NCBI GenBank assembly: GCA_001653155.1
Contig: BDEJ01000064.1
Location: forward strand, 1 to 33,276
Length of the DNA stretch: 33,276 nucleotides
Source: Porphyromonadaceae bacterium H1
Lineage (GTDB): Bacteria > Bacteroidota > Bacteroidia > Bacteroidales > Paludibacteraceae
Direction: 5' to 3'
Shown here: piece after piece, positions 15,866 to 24,882 of the stretch
Numbering within the stretch: position 1 is the first letter of the stretch
Layout: the number at the start of each line of letters is the position of its first letter
Program-made: the position numbers and the translations under genes
Notes under the pieces: model-generated
The model's database searches: none
What the model was told of the DNA's origin: nothing
Seen by the model: only the letters and a program-made list of their open reading frames with translations

Positions 15866-17623
15866 ATGTTTAGAACACACACTTGCGGCGAACTTAGAAT
15901 CGCCCATGCAGGACAGGAAGTTACTTTGGCGGGTTGGGTACAGCGCGTACGTAAAATGGGAGGAATGACTTTCATCGATTTGCGTGACCGTTTTGGAATT
16001 ACACAACTCACCTTCAATCAGGAGAAAAATGCCGACTTGTGCGAAAAAGCCAATAAACTGGGGCGTGAATTTGTTATTCAGGTAATCGGCAAAGTAACCG
16101 AACGCAGTAATAAAAACACGCAACTCCCAACCGGGGCTATCGAGATTCTGGTAAACAGCCTGAATGTTTTGAACGAGTCTCAGATTCCTCCCTTTACCAT
16201 CGAGGATAATACCGATGGAGGCGACGATATCCGCATGAAATACCGTTACTTGGATTTACGTCGTACACTGGTGCGCGAAAACCTCGAGTTGCGGCATAAA
16301 ATAGCTTTCGAAACGCGACGCTACCTCGATCAACTGGGTTTCTTGGAAGTGGAGACTCCGGTGCTTATCGGATCTACTCCCGAAGGGGCTCGCGACTTTG
16401 TCGTTCCTTCGCGCATGAATCCCGGAGAGTTTTACGCCTTACCGCAATCGCCTCAAACACTCAAACAACTGCTGATGGTGTCCGGTTTCGACCGCTATTT
16501 CCAAATAGCCAAGTGCTTTCGAGACGAAGACCTGCGTGCCGACCGTCAGCCCGAATTCACACAAATCGACTGCGAAATGTCTTTCGTCGAACAGGAAGAT
16601 GTACTGCAAACTTTCGAGGGGATGATGAAACATCTTTTCCGTTTTGTCAAAAATATCGATTTTACCGAAGATTTTTTACGTATGACTTGGCAGGATGCCA
16701 TGAAGTATTACGGCTCCGACAAGCCGGATATCCGCTTCGATATGAGGCTGGTAGAGCTGAAAGAGGCTGTCGGCGGTCACAATTTTGTAGTTTTCGACTC
16801 GGCCGAGTACGTCGGAGGTATTTCCGCATCGGGCTGCGCATCCTATACCCGTAAGCAGATCGATGAGCTTACAGACTTTGTGAAACGCCCCCAGATAGCT
16901 GCCAAAGGACTGGTTTATATCCGCTGCGAAGAAAATGGAAGCTTCAAATCGTCGATAGATAAATTCTACACGCAAGAAGATTTGGCCGGCATTGCAAGCC
17001 TCTTCAACGCAAAGTCGGGTGACTTGATCCTGATACTGGCCGGAGACAAGACAAAAACACAAAAAGCTCTGTGTGAATTGCGTTTGGAAATGGGAGAACG
17101 ACTTGGCCTGCGCGATAAAAATGTCTATGCCCCTCTTTGGATAATAGACTTCCCGCTTTTTGAATGGGACGAGGAAACACAGCGTTATTTTGCCATGCAC
17201 CACCCCTTCACATCTCCCAAACCGGAAGATATTCCTTTGCTCGACAAAGATCCCGGAGCAGTACGCGCTAACGCTTACGACTTGGTTGTGAATGGTGTTG
17301 AGCTGGGAGGCGGCTCAATCCGTATCTTCGACAGTGCCCTGCAAAACAAAATGTTTGAAAAGCTCGGTTTTAGCCCCCAAAAAGCAGAAGCTCAATTTGG
17401 CTTTTTGATGAATGCCTTTAAATACGGCGCGCCCCCCCACGGAGGTTTGGCCTTTGGCTTGGATCGCTTAGTAGCTCTCTTTGCGGGATTAGACAGCATC
17501 CGAGACTGCATTGCCTTCCCCAAAAACAATTCCGGACGCGATGTAATGCTGGATGCCCCTTCGACAATCGACTCGGCGCAACTCGATGAATTGAACTTAA
17601 GAATAGATCTGCAAACAACCTGA
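15866..17623 (+). CDS. aspS: Aspartyl-tRNA synthetase
   Basis: A class II aminoacyl-tRNA synthetase that charges tRNA-Asp. The N-terminal OB-fold anticodon-binding domain contains [22 protein letters not shown]. The catalytic core has motif 2 ([23 protein letters not shown]) and motif 3 ([16 protein letters not shown]), plus [16 protein letters not shown]. The bacterial GAD insertion domain lies in the middle ([18 protein letters not shown] to LALCEL-like region), so the length of 585 residues is normal for the bacterial type. It has its own strong terminator downstream. Confidence 0.97.
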   Translation: MFRTHTCGELRIAHAGQEVTLAGWVQRVRKMGGMTFIDLRDRFGITQLTFNQEKNADLCEKANKLGREFVIQVIGKVTERSNKNTQLPTGAIEILVNSLNVLNESQIPPFTIEDNTDGGDDIRMKYRYLDLRRTLVRENLELRHKIAFETRRYLDQLGFLEVETPVLIGSTPEGARDFVVPSRMNPGEFYALPQSPQTLKQLLMVSGFDRYFQIAKCFRDEDLRADRQPEFTQIDCEMSFVEQEDVLQTFEGMMKHLFRFVKNIDFTEDFLRMTWQDAMKYYGSDKPDIRFDMRLVELKEAVGGHNFVVFDSAEYVGGISASGCASYTRKQIDELTDFVKRPQIAAKGLVYIRCEENGSFKSSIDKFYTQEDLAGIASLFNAKSGDLILILAGDKTKTQKALCELRLEMGERLGLRDKNVYAPLWIIDFPLFEWDEETQRYFAMHHPFTSPKPEDIPLLDKDPGAVRANAYDLVVNGVELGGGSIRIFDSALQNKMFEKLGFSPQKAEAQFGFLMNAFKYGAPPHGGLAFGLDRLVALFAGLDSIRDCIAFPKNNSGRDVMLDAPSTIDSAQLDELNLRIDLQTT

Positions 17624-17647
17624 TTACCTTAGAGCGGGGAAGGCTCT

Positions 17648-17690
17648 CGGAAGCGAAACAGAAAACAACTCTGTTTCACTTCCGTTTTTT
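17648..17690 (+). terminator. Strong terminator after aspS
   Basis: Arms at 17648-17661 and 17671-17684 (CGGAAGCGAAACAG / CTGTTTCACTTCCG) pair with one mismatch around a 9-base loop and are followed by T6. Confidence 0.9.
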
Positions 17691-17713
17691 CTCTTGAATA
17701 TTAAAAGCTTTCG

Positions 17714-18670
17714 ATGAAAGTAAACCCATTGGCATTAAACCCGGAACGCTATCTTAATTACAACGACGTACTGAGGAGAAAATTCTCAAATCGTGTACAA
17801 AAAATATCGATCAATGCGGGGTTTACTTGTCCCAACCGAGATGGAAGCAAGGGCTGGGGAGGCTGTACGTATTGTAACAATCAATCCTTTAGCCCCGATT
17901 ATTGCCGGCCGACAAAAAATATCCGGCAGCAAGTGGAAGAGGGAATCGGATTTTTCAACAAGGCGAAATACGAAAATCAACTCTACCTTGCTTATTTCCA
18001 ATCTTATACCAATACCTACGACAGCATCGAGAAGCTACGAAGACTCTACGAAGAAGCCCTTGCTCACCCCAAAGTAGCCGGAATAATCGTAGGAACCCGA
18101 CCGGATTGCGTAAACGATGAACTATTGGATTATTTTGCGGAATTGTCGGGCAGGTATTATGTAATGATCGAATACGGAGTGGAGTCGACAAACGACGATA
18201 CATTACGCTTTATCAATCGAGGACACGACTATGCCTGCGCCGAAACAGCCATACGCAATACAGCTCAGCGAGGAATCTATACCGGAGCACACCTCATATT
18301 GGGCCTGCCGGGCGAGAGTCGGGAGCTGATTTTATCCCACGCCGATACAATTTCGCAGCTGCCTCTCTCTGCCATAAAATTGCACCAATTGCAGTTAATA
18401 AAAGGTACTCAAATGCTGCGGCAATACGAAGAAAATCCCGGTATTTTCAAGCTCTATACAGTAGATGAATATGTTGATTTATTGATCGATTTTATCGAAA
18501 GAATGAATCCCTCCATAGCCATCGAACGCTTTGTTTCACAGTCCCCGGCGGCTTTACTCTTTGCTCCGGATTGGAAGTTGAAAAACTTCGAGTTTGTAGA
18601 TAAAGTAAAAAAAGAACTTCAAGCAAGAAATACCTATCAAGGAGCCAGATACATCTCAGGAAGGCAATAA
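17714..18670 (+). CDS. Radical SAM protein, TIGR01212 (YhcC/YtqA) family
   Basis: A 318-residue enzyme with the radical SAM cluster. C39, C51 and C54 (FTCPNRDGSKGWGGCTYCNN) hold the 4Fe-4S centre with an expanded C-x11-C-x2-C spacing typical of the elongator-like radical SAM subfamily. GAHLILGLPGE and KLHQLQLIKGTQM are family signatures. The reaction is not well established for the whole family; a role in RNA or small-molecule modification is proposed. It is probably cotranscribed with the MFS gene 10 bases downstream. Confidence 0.9.
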   Translation: MKVNPLALNPERYLNYNDVLRRKFSNRVQKISINAGFTCPNRDGSKGWGGCTYCNNQSFSPDYCRPTKNIRQQVEEGIGFFNKAKYENQLYLAYFQSYTNTYDSIEKLRRLYEEALAHPKVAGIIVGTRPDCVNDELLDYFAELSGRYYVMIEYGVESTNDDTLRFINRGHDYACAETAIRNTAQRGIYTGAHLILGLPGESRELILSHADTISQLPLSAIKLHQLQLIKGTQMLRQYEENPGIFKLYTVDEYVDLLIDFIERMNPSIAIERFVSQSPAALLFAPDWKLKNFEFVDKVKKELQARNTYQGARYISGRQ

Positions 18671-18680
18671 GTTTTAGAGC

Positions 18681-19907
18681 GTGGAAGGAATTACAAACAT
18701 ACCGGGAGAAAGAAGACTTTGGACGCTTAGCTTCATACTCGCTTGTACCGGCAATTTTTTATTATTCTTTGCCTTTTATTTGCTCCTGCCCATTTTACCG
18801 CTTTATCTCATTGAAGTATTTTCCGCCAACCGTTTTACTGTCGGACTGTTGTTAGCATCCTACACCTTGGCGGCTCTTTTGCTTCGTCCATTATCTGCTT
18901 TTATACTGGATGCTCTCAGCCGGAAACCGATTTACCTTATTGCTTACCTCTGTTTTGTTCTTTGTTTTGCAGGGTATATCTATGCCTCTCTGATTGCGGT
19001 TTTTCTTCTTGTACGCATCTTACACGGAGCCGCTTTCGGCCTGGTAACTACAGCAGGGAATACCTTGGTAGTGGATATCATGCCGGCGTCGAGGCGGGGA
19101 GAAGGTTTGGGATTTTTTGGTGTAGCCAATAATTTGGCTATGGCTATCGGCCCTATGATCAGCCTGTTTCTGAACGAATATTATGGTTTCGAAACGCTTT
19201 TTTATATCGCCATTTCATCCGGTCTTATCGGGCTTTTATTCGCTTCGGGCATACGGCATGAGAAAAAGATCGAAAAGAGCAGAAAGGCCCCCATATCTCT
19301 GGATCGCTTCTTCCTACCAAGAGGTATTTGGGCCGGAATCACATTATCCTTAATGTCTATCCCTTACGGCATGCTTACTTCTTACATTGCCATTTACGGA
19401 AAAGAATTAGGTGTATCAAGCGGGATGGGGTTGTTTTTTTCGTTAATGGCTGCGGGAATGATTTTTTCCCGTCTTTTTTCAGGGAAGCTGGTTGACCGGG
19501 GAAAACTAACGCAGGTCATCCTCGGAGGAAGTTTCATCTGTTTGATTGCTTTTATACTCCTGTCTTCTCTTAGTTTAATGGAAAAGCAAGCCGGCACCGG
19601 CCTCCTCACTTTGCTTCTTTGGGGCGTCGCTTTGATGTTAGGAACAGGATACGGAATGATGTTTCCGGCATACAATACACTCTTTGTCAACTTAGCACCG
19701 CACAACCGGCGGGCTACTGCCAGTTCAACTTATCTTACGACTTGGGATGTAGGAATCGGAATCGGTTTGATTCTCGGCGGGCGTATTGCTGATACACAAG
19801 GAGGTTTGTCGCAGTCTTTCTTGCTTGGAGCTTTTTCGGCCATGCTTTCCGTAGTGCTCTTTAGAGCTCTGGTCCAAGCACACTACGAAAAGCATAAGCT
19901 AAATTAG
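18681..19907 (+). CDS. Major facilitator superfamily transporter
   Basis: A 408-residue inner-membrane protein with about 12 hydrophobic segments. The cytoplasmic loop 2-3 motif is seen as LDALSRKPIYL, and a second-half equivalent is SGKLVDRGKLTQ. This fits the drug/metabolite efflux branch of MFS, but the substrate cannot be told. The start codon is GTG at 18681, 10 bases after the radical SAM stop. The convergent DUF4197 gene ends 12 bases after its stop with no hairpin between. Confidence 0.88.
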   Translation: MEGITNIPGERRLWTLSFILACTGNFLLFFAFYLLLPILPLYLIEVFSANRFTVGLLLASYTLAALLLRPLSAFILDALSRKPIYLIAYLCFVLCFAGYIYASLIAVFLLVRILHGAAFGLVTTAGNTLVVDIMPASRRGEGLGFFGVANNLAMAIGPMISLFLNEYYGFETLFYIAISSGLIGLLFASGIRHEKKIEKSRKAPISLDRFFLPRGIWAGITLSLMSIPYGMLTSYIAIYGKELGVSSGMGLFFSLMAAGMIFSRLFSGKLVDRGKLTQVILGGSFICLIAFILLSSLSLMEKQAGTGLLTLLLWGVALMLGTGYGMMFPAYNTLFVNLAPHNRRATASSTYLTTWDVGIGIGLILGGRIADTQGGLSQSFLLGAFSAMLSVVLFRALVQAHYEKHKLN

Positions 19908-19919
19908 ATAAGAAGCGTT

Positions 19920-20636
19920 TTACTTCTTGTCCAGCTGACGGAACACACGATCTAAAATTGAATTAACGCGTGAATTGGCATCCGTTCTGATTTTCTTCTC
20001 CTCTTCCGCTATTTTTACGAATAAAGCATCCAAGGCCTTTTCGGTAACATATTTATCCAGATTGACATTTATCGAGCCCGTGAACATTCCTATGCTACCG
20101 TTGTAGACTGTAGCTATTTGCTCCCAAATCTTCGTTGTAGACATACCTCCCACTAAGGGTTTGGCCAGCGATTGGGCTATTTGAGGAGCTAAGGCTTTGA
20201 TCAGGGCTGCTTGAGAAGTTTTCTTCAGATACTGGCTAGCAGCATCTTCCGCCCCAAATAAGATCCCTGCGGCATCGGTAATAGTCATTCCCTTAATAGC
20301 ATTTGCCAAGATAGGTAAAGCGTCTTTTACGGCATCTTCGGCAGAACGATTGATACCGAGGTCAAGTTGATCCAACAGGTTTGATACGCCGGGAAAGCCT
20401 TGAATACCGGGAATAATTTCTTGGATTTGATCCGGGAAAGGTATTTTAAAAGCCGGATTCTTCAAGAAACCATTTTCTACCCCTAAAAATCCAACTGCTT
20501 TTTGAGCCCCTATATTCAAAGCCGACTTCAAACCTTCAGCGTTTTCAGCATTCGTAAGATCCGAAATGGTTTTCAATACATCCTTGCAGGAGCTAAGAAG
20601 CAGGATGCTGAAGATAAATGCATAAATCTTTTTCAT
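19920..20636 (-). CDS. DUF4197 lipoprotein
   Basis: A 238-residue lipoprotein. The signal peptide ends in LLSSC (C17). The mature part contains the DUF4197 pattern: GLKSALNIGAQKAVGFLGVENGF, AVKDALPILANAIKGMTITDAAGILFGAEDAASQYLKKTS, and a C-terminal DKYVTEKALDALFVKIAEEEKKIR helix. It is predicted to be all-helical and envelope-associated. The family has no assigned function. It is transcribed divergently from the MarR gene, with 244 bases between. Confidence 0.88.
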   Translation of the reverse strand: MKKIYAFIFSILLLSSCKDVLKTISDLTNAENAEGLKSALNIGAQKAVGFLGVENGFLKNPAFKIPFPDQIQEIIPGIQGFPGVSNLLDQLDLGINRSAEDAVKDALPILANAIKGMTITDAAGILFGAEDAASQYLKKTSQAALIKALAPQIAQSLAKPLVGGMSTTKIWEQIATVYNGSIGMFTGSINVNLDKYVTEKALDALFVKIAEEEKKIRTDANSRVNSILDRVFRQLDKK

Positions 20637-20758
20637 TTGTCTTGTCTTTTTGGGTTCGTGTTAAAATTCGTGTTTTTTCGGTGCTTTTTACGCAAGTTCA
20701 TTGAGCCGAAGCGCTTAACAAAGTATTGCTGCCGTACTAAATACATAAAAGCCCTTTG

Positions 20759-20766
20759 CAAAAGTA
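20759..20766 (-). promoter_or_regulatory. -7 promoter element for the DUF4197 gene
   Basis: TACTTTTG on the minus strand is an exact -7 box, giving a leader of about 115 bases. No clear -33 TTTG. Confidence 0.4.
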
Positions 20767-20829
20767 CGATAATTTATTTTAAGTTAGCATATTTTTGAGA
20801 AACTTTCATACTTGGAAATTTGTTCGGAC

Positions 20830-20850
20830 CAAATATAATTGTTTTATTTG
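20830..20850. promoter_or_regulatory. Operator-like palindrome before the MarR gene
   Basis: A 21-base imperfect palindrome with arms CAAATATAA and TTTTATTTG, 30 bases before the MarR ATG at 20881. A further inverted pair ATTTGC / GCAAAT (20846-20851 and 20867-20872) partly overlaps it. MarR proteins usually bind AT-rich palindromes of about 16-20 bases over their own promoter, so autoregulation is a reasonable inference. Confidence 0.45.
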
Positions 20851-20880
20851 CAAAATAATTTACAGTAGCAAATATTTCTA

Positions 20881-21264
20881 ATGGAACTGATTTGTAAACT
20901 GAAAGACCTCTATAAAGTTTTATATACTTACGAGAAGTTTTTCTCGGAGGAAACGGGCTTAACCATCAACGAGGCGGCCTTGCTCTGTTGTTTGAAGGAC
21001 GGAATACCTAAATCGGCTAACGAGCTTTGCCACTTTATCGGTTTATCCGGATCGCGTGTATCGCGTATCATTCCTTCGATGGAGCGTAAAGGATTTATTT
21101 CGCGCGAGATGGGTAGCTCGGACAAAAGGCAAATGATTTTTTCACTCACCGAAAGCGGAAAAAAGAAAGCATCCGATATGCAGTCTCATAAAATCGATTT
21201 GAGTGAATTACTTCAGCAAATCAATCCTGTTATCGAAGAACTAAATACATCTATCAAAAAATAA
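20881..21264 (+). CDS. MarR-family transcriptional regulator
   Basis: A 127-residue winged-helix regulator. The helix-turn-helix and wing are seen in SANELCHFIGLSGSRVSRIIPSMERKGFISREMGSSDKRQMIFSLTESGKKKA, typical of MarR. The start at ATG 20881 leaves a short dimerisation helix before it. Four cysteines (C5, C36, C37, C50), of which C50 is just before the DNA-reading helix, would allow thiol-based sensing, which is inference. It lies 9 bases upstream of the DUF6132 gene and shares an operon with a thioredoxin-like lipoprotein, so control of a redox or sulfur response is plausible. Confidence 0.92.
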   Translation: MELICKLKDLYKVLYTYEKFFSEETGLTINEAALLCCLKDGIPKSANELCHFIGLSGSRVSRIIPSMERKGFISREMGSSDKRQMIFSLTESGKKKASDMQSHKIDLSELLQQINPVIEELNTSIKK

Positions 21265-21273
21265 ACTTATAAA

Positions 21274-21480
21274 ATGAACAAATTAATTCAAATTTTAAAA
21301 AAGTCTTGGCTGCACCTCGTAGGTCTGCTGGCGGGGAGTATAGGAGGTTACCTTTACTGGTATTACATAGGTTGTTCCAGCGGTCAATGTCCTCTGACCT
21401 CGTCGGTGTACAGCAGTATGTTATTCGGAGCCATTTTCGGCTTTATACTCTTCGGAATTTTTGACAAGAAAGAGAAATAA
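21274..21480 (+). CDS. DUF6132-family small membrane protein
   Basis: A 68-residue protein with two transmembrane helices (about 12-30 and 47-64). Between them is a loop with the conserved GCSSGQCP motif, whose two cysteines face the same side of the membrane. The family occurs next to MarR regulators and thioredoxins in Bacteroidota. Function is unknown; a role in sulfur or redox transfer across the membrane is inferred from the Cys pair and neighbours. Confidence 0.85.
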   Translation: MNKLIQILKKSWLHLVGLLAGSIGGYLYWYYIGCSSGQCPLTSSVYSSMLFGAIFGFILFGIFDKKEK

Positions 21481-21497
21481 ACAAAACGTATGAAATC

Positions 21498-21974
21498 ATG
21501 ATTAGGAACTTATGGATACTTACCGCTTTTGTCTTCCTGGCAGCCTGCTCCTCAGAGACAAAAAAGACAGAAGAAAAAGAACAAAACATTGAAAATAATA
21601 AAGAAGTTAGCATGAAAACAATCCAATTGACAAAAGCTGAATTTACGAAAAAAATTGTTGATTACGAAAAAAATCCTTCTACATGGAATTATTTGGGTGA
21701 CAAACCGGCTATTGTAGATTTCTACGCCGACTGGTGTGGCCCTTGTAAGGCTATAGCTCCTGTATTGGAAGAGTTGGCTAAGGAATACAGCTCGGAAATC
21801 TACATTTACAAAGTAAACACCGAATCCGAACCGGAATTATCAGCCTTATTCGGTATCAGAAGCATTCCTTCCTTGCTTTTTATCCCTATGGGCGAGAATC
21901 CTCAAATGTTGCAAGGCGCTTTACCTAAGAATGAGCTGAAACGCGTCATCGATGAAGTACTGCTAAAAAAATAA
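21498..21974 (+). CDS. Thioredoxin-domain lipoprotein
   Basis: A 158-residue protein. A signal peptide ends in LAAC (C17), followed by a charged linker (KKTEEKEQNIENNKE). The thioredoxin fold spans about residues 45-158, with active site WCGPC (C80, C83) in FYADWCGPCKAIAPVLEELA and the cis-proline in RSIPSLLF. It is therefore a lipid-anchored periplasmic-facing thiol-disulfide protein rather than a cytoplasmic thioredoxin. An internal ATG at 21612 (MKTIQL) would give a cytosolic form, but the lipobox is clear and in frame. It is third in the MarR / DUF6132 operon and ends before a strong terminator. Confidence 0.9.
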   Translation: MIRNLWILTAFVFLAACSSETKKTEEKEQNIENNKEVSMKTIQLTKAEFTKKIVDYEKNPSTWNYLGDKPAIVDFYADWCGPCKAIAPVLEELAKEYSSEIYIYKVNTESEPELSALFGIRSIPSLLFIPMGENPQMLQGALPKNELKRVIDEVLLKK

Positions 21975-21994
21975 AAATTACCCGAGCTCAAAGG

Positions 21995-22040
21995 AAAGAC
22001 AGGCAAGACACCGCATTCCGGTACTTGCCTGTCTTTCTTT
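21995..22040 (+). terminator. Terminator of the MarR-DUF6132-thioredoxin operon
   Basis: Perfect 13-base arms at 21995-22007 and 22024-22036 (AAAGACAGGCAAG / CTTGCCTGTCTTT) around a 16-base loop, followed by a T-rich stretch. Confidence 0.85.
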
Positions 22041-22134
22041 TACATGCAAGCTAAAGATGGCTTTACTTTGTTGGATGAAAATTTATTTCCTTAAAATTCT
22101 CCGATTAAAGTTTTTCATCCTATGCGCTTTTTAA

Positions 22135-22142
22135 TATCTTTG
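22135..22142 (+). promoter_or_regulatory. -7 promoter element for the decarboxylase pump genes
   Basis: TATCTTTG is an exact -7 box, 29 bases before the oadG-like ATG. A TTTTT run at 22111-22115 lies at about the -33 position but is not a clean TTTG. Confidence 0.5.
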
Positions 22143-22171
22143 CGAGAATTTTAAATTTAAACATAGAAACC

Positions 22172-22534
22172 ATGGAATTATTGACGATTAACTGGTCGGA
22201 CACTTTGGCAATTGTTGTTCTCGGTTTTACAATGGTACTCGTGATTCTGACATCGCTTGTATTGCTCCTCTTAATATTCGATAAAATTCTATCAATCACA
22301 GAGAAAAGAAAGAATGCAGCAAGCCAAAAGATTGTATCGGCTAAAGTAAATACGGACAATCTGCTGCAGGCCGAACATGTTTTGGAACAGGAACTTGCTG
22401 CTATATCGGCCGCTATTTTTCTTTATTTCGACGAAGTACACGACAAGGAAAGTAACGTAATACGAATCAAGCGGATAGAGCGTCGTTACTCACCGTGGAG
22501 TTCGAAAATATACGGTGTAAGCCCACTTAAATAG
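22172..22534 (+). CDS. OadG-type gamma subunit of a Na+-pumping decarboxylase
   Basis: A 120-residue protein. One membrane helix (about 12-33, TLAIVVLGFTMVLVILTSLVLLLLIFDKI) is followed by a charged linker and a C-terminal soluble part. The soluble part has HVLEQELAAISAAIFLYFDEVHDKESNVIRIKRIERRYSPWSSKIYGV, as in the gamma subunit of oxaloacetate/methylmalonyl-CoA decarboxylases, which holds the complex together at the membrane. It lies 61 bases upstream of the beta subunit gene. The carboxyltransferase (alpha) and biotin-carrier subunits are not here. Confidence 0.85.
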   Translation: MELLTINWSDTLAIVVLGFTMVLVILTSLVLLLLIFDKILSITEKRKNAASQKIVSAKVNTDNLLQAEHVLEQELAAISAAIFLYFDEVHDKESNVIRIKRIERRYSPWSSKIYGVSPLK

Positions 22535-22595
22535 CATAAATAAGCATTTAACTCTCACGAGATATTCAACTTTATAAAATAACACATACACTTGT

Positions 22596-23873
22596 ATGAA
22601 AACAAGAATATACCTATTGCTCATCATCCTTTTTTCTGCTTTTTCACTAACACTGTCAGCGCAAGAAAACATCACTTCGGATATTGCAAACTCAGGTAGC
22701 CAACAGATATCAGTAATAGATAGTTTTATCGAATTCATGAGTGGAACCGGCTTTGCCAGTATGACATGGAAGACAATCGTGATGCTTATTGTCTCGCTGG
22801 TTCTAATGTTTTTAGCCATCGTCAAAGGTTTCGAGCCTCTTTTACTACTTCCCATTGCCTTCGGGATGCTGCTGACGAATCTTCCGGGAGCCGGACTTTT
22901 CAATTCCGAGCTGTTTGCCGAAGGGCATGTACATTGGGATAAATTTGCTGAAGGAGCAGGATTACTCGATTATTTATACTTGGGTGTAAAACTTGGAATT
23001 TATCCTTGTATCATCTTCATCGGCATTGGAGCCATGACTGATTTCGGTCCATTGCTTGCCAACCCGAAAAGTTTGCTACTGGGTGCCGCCGCACAAGTTG
23101 GTATTTTTATGACTTATGTAGCTGCCGTTTTATTTGATTTTACACCGGCCGAAGCCGGTTCCATCGGTATAATCGGTGGAGCGGATGGCCCCACGGCTAT
23201 TTTTCTTACGACCAAGTTAGCCCCTCACTTGCTTGGCCCCATCGCCGTAGCAGCCTACTCTTATATGGCATTGGTGCCGGTTATACAACCGCCCATAATG
23301 AAGTTGCTGACTACTGAGAAGGAACGAAAAATACGGATGCAACAACTGCGCAGTGTGTCCAAAACGGAAAAGATTCTTTTTCCTATTATTGTAACCATCA
23401 TTGTTTCTTTATTGCTCCCGGCCGCAGCAACACTCATTGGCTGCTTGATGTTAGGGAATCTTATGCGTGAAAGCGGCGTGGTGGAACGTCTCAGTAAAAC
23501 GGTGCAAAACGAACTGATGAATATTACTACCATATTTTTAGGTATAAGCGTTGGAGCTACTACAACGGCAGATGCTTTTTTAAATGGGCAAACCATTGTG
23601 ATTTTATGCGTTGGTATCATTGCTTTTGGTATGGGAAGCGCCGGAGGCGTTTTACTTGCCAAGTTAATCAACCTTTTCTCCAAAAATAAAATTAATCCTC
23701 TCATCGGTTCGGCAGGTGTTTCAGCTGTGCCTATGGCTGCGCGAGTTTCGCAAACAGAAGGACTCAAAGCTGATCCCAAAAACTTTCTACTGATGCACGC
23801 CATGGGACCCAATGTTGCCGGTGTAATCGGATCGGCTGTAGCCGCTGGAATTTTACTTAGCATGTTAGGATAG
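22596..23873 (+). CDS. Na+-translocating decarboxylase beta subunit (OadB/MmdB type)
   Basis: A 425-residue integral membrane protein that exports Na+ while releasing CO2 from carboxybiotin. The N-terminus has a cleavable signal-like helix and an extra helical segment. [17 protein letters not shown] is the family fingerprint, with the Asp required for Na+ transport in characterised members. [34 protein letters not shown] and [21 protein letters not shown] are also diagnostic. In the succinate-to-propionate pathway of Bacteroidales this pump acts with methylmalonyl-CoA carboxyltransferase and biotin subunits, which must be encoded elsewhere. It is cotranscribed with the gamma subunit. Confidence 0.93.
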   Translation: MKTRIYLLLIILFSAFSLTLSAQENITSDIANSGSQQISVIDSFIEFMSGTGFASMTWKTIVMLIVSLVLMFLAIVKGFEPLLLLPIAFGMLLTNLPGAGLFNSELFAEGHVHWDKFAEGAGLLDYLYLGVKLGIYPCIIFIGIGAMTDFGPLLANPKSLLLGAAAQVGIFMTYVAAVLFDFTPAEAGSIGIIGGADGPTAIFLTTKLAPHLLGPIAVAAYSYMALVPVIQPPIMKLLTTEKERKIRMQQLRSVSKTEKILFPIIVTIIVSLLLPAAATLIGCLMLGNLMRESGVVERLSKTVQNELMNITTIFLGISVGATTTADAFLNGQTIVILCVGIIAFGMGSAGGVLLAKLINLFSKNKINPLIGSAGVSAVPMAARVSQTEGLKADPKNFLLMHAMGPNVAGVIGSAVAAGILLSMLG

Positions 23874-23894
23874 AAGGATTTTCAATCTAAATTT

Positions 23895-23995
23895 AAAAAG
23901 GCGAGGAAGCGTATTCCCCTCCTTTTTTGTTCGGATTATCTGATCGCGAACAAAAAAGGAGGAGTACACATCAATGTAGCTCCTCCGCTTTTTGT
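23895..23995. terminator. Compound bidirectional terminator with alternative hairpins
   Basis: Three overlapping stems can form between the convergent oadB-type and DUF4886 genes. The first pairs 23895-23908 with 23914-23927 (two mismatches). The second is a perfect 16-base pair between 23918-23933 and 23947-23962. The third pairs 23950-23964 with 23980-23995 (one bulge). The outer ones carry A-runs before and T-runs after, as for terminators in each direction. Confidence 0.7.
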
Positions 23996-24010
23996 CTAAA
24001 GTTTTCTTTA

Positions 24011-24871
24011 TTATTTCCGGATTCGAGTTACACGATTCGGCCTCTTAACTGCTTTATGAGCAGCCTCTTGTGCTATGGCCACATCCTCAGCTGACATTCC
24101 TTGAGGAAAAGCAGTGTTAGCAACCGGACTAATTCCGGTTAATTTCTCGAACCAAGTACAAGCAGCGGTATAACGCCCTATCTTCAGGTCGAGGTGAAAA
24201 CCGTCGCGACAGAGGCTGTCTCCTTTGGAGCTGCTTCGGGCATTCTGTATGGCTGTGCCTACAGGCACGATAAAAGCAATATCCTTCAATTGGCAGGCTA
24301 CTTTATGAGTCGTTTTCACGATGGAACGGAACATCGCATTCTGATCCTTGTTGTAGTTGGCAAATCCTCCGTGATTCGAATCTTTTGCATAAGCCCAGGT
24401 ACGGTGTAAAACAAAAGTAGCCTTGGGATTTTTCAGGTGCTGTTTTACATAAGCCATCAATTCGGGCAGGTAGGGGAAGTAGCTCGCATAAACACCTGAA
24501 AGCTGGCTCACTTGTTGGAAACTCACATAATCCCAAGCTTCATCCTCTATGCAATAAGCCAGCGAAGTCTGCTTGCGCTCTGTTTTTCTCCCTTGCTGTA
24601 TCTTACGGTAGGCATAATCCGCTTTATCTTGCTGGGCGTTATTGTAATGCCTCTCGAGCGAACAGCCTCCGATATATGCATTTCCGATGATGAAATCGAT
24701 GTTTTCAGCCGCTCCCAGTTCGTAGAGGTAGTTTTCCACCGCATCCTCGGAAAAACTGTTGCCAATAGTCAGTATGCGTATTGTCCGAAGTTCTTGGGCC
24801 GATAGGGCAACTCCAGCCCCGAAAAGCAGAGCAAATAAAAGCGCAGTTAATTTTAAGAATCTCATTTTCAT
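24011..24871 (-). CDS. DUF4886 secreted SGNH-like hydrolase
   Basis: A 286-residue protein with a signal peptide (about 1-25, ending ALSAQ). ILTIGNSFSEDAVENYLYEL near residue 33 carries the block I nucleophile serine of SGNH-type hydrolases (GNSFS). A late CRDGFHLDLKIGRY supplies the D-x2-H pair. DUF4886 is the family name, and the substrate is unknown; esterase action on sugars or lipids is common in the fold. No acidic lipobox is seen, so it is probably soluble in the periplasm or secreted. It begins 11 bases after the uracil permease stop, so the two are probably cotranscribed. Confidence 0.85.
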   Translation of the reverse strand: MKMRFLKLTALLFALLFGAGVALSAQELRTIRILTIGNSFSEDAVENYLYELGAAENIDFIIGNAYIGGCSLERHYNNAQQDKADYAYRKIQQGRKTERKQTSLAYCIEDEAWDYVSFQQVSQLSGVYASYFPYLPELMAYVKQHLKNPKATFVLHRTWAYAKDSNHGGFANYNKDQNAMFRSIVKTTHKVACQLKDIAFIVPVGTAIQNARSSSKGDSLCRDGFHLDLKIGRYTAACTWFEKLTGISPVANTAFPQGMSAEDVAIAQEAAHKAVKRPNRVTRIRK

Positions 24872-24882
24872 TTCTATTTTTT

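Noticed and set aside
23261-23863. Minus-strand open frame of 200 codons inside the decarboxylase beta subunit gene
   Set aside because: Antisense shadow of a confidently identified gene; no motif and no promoter.
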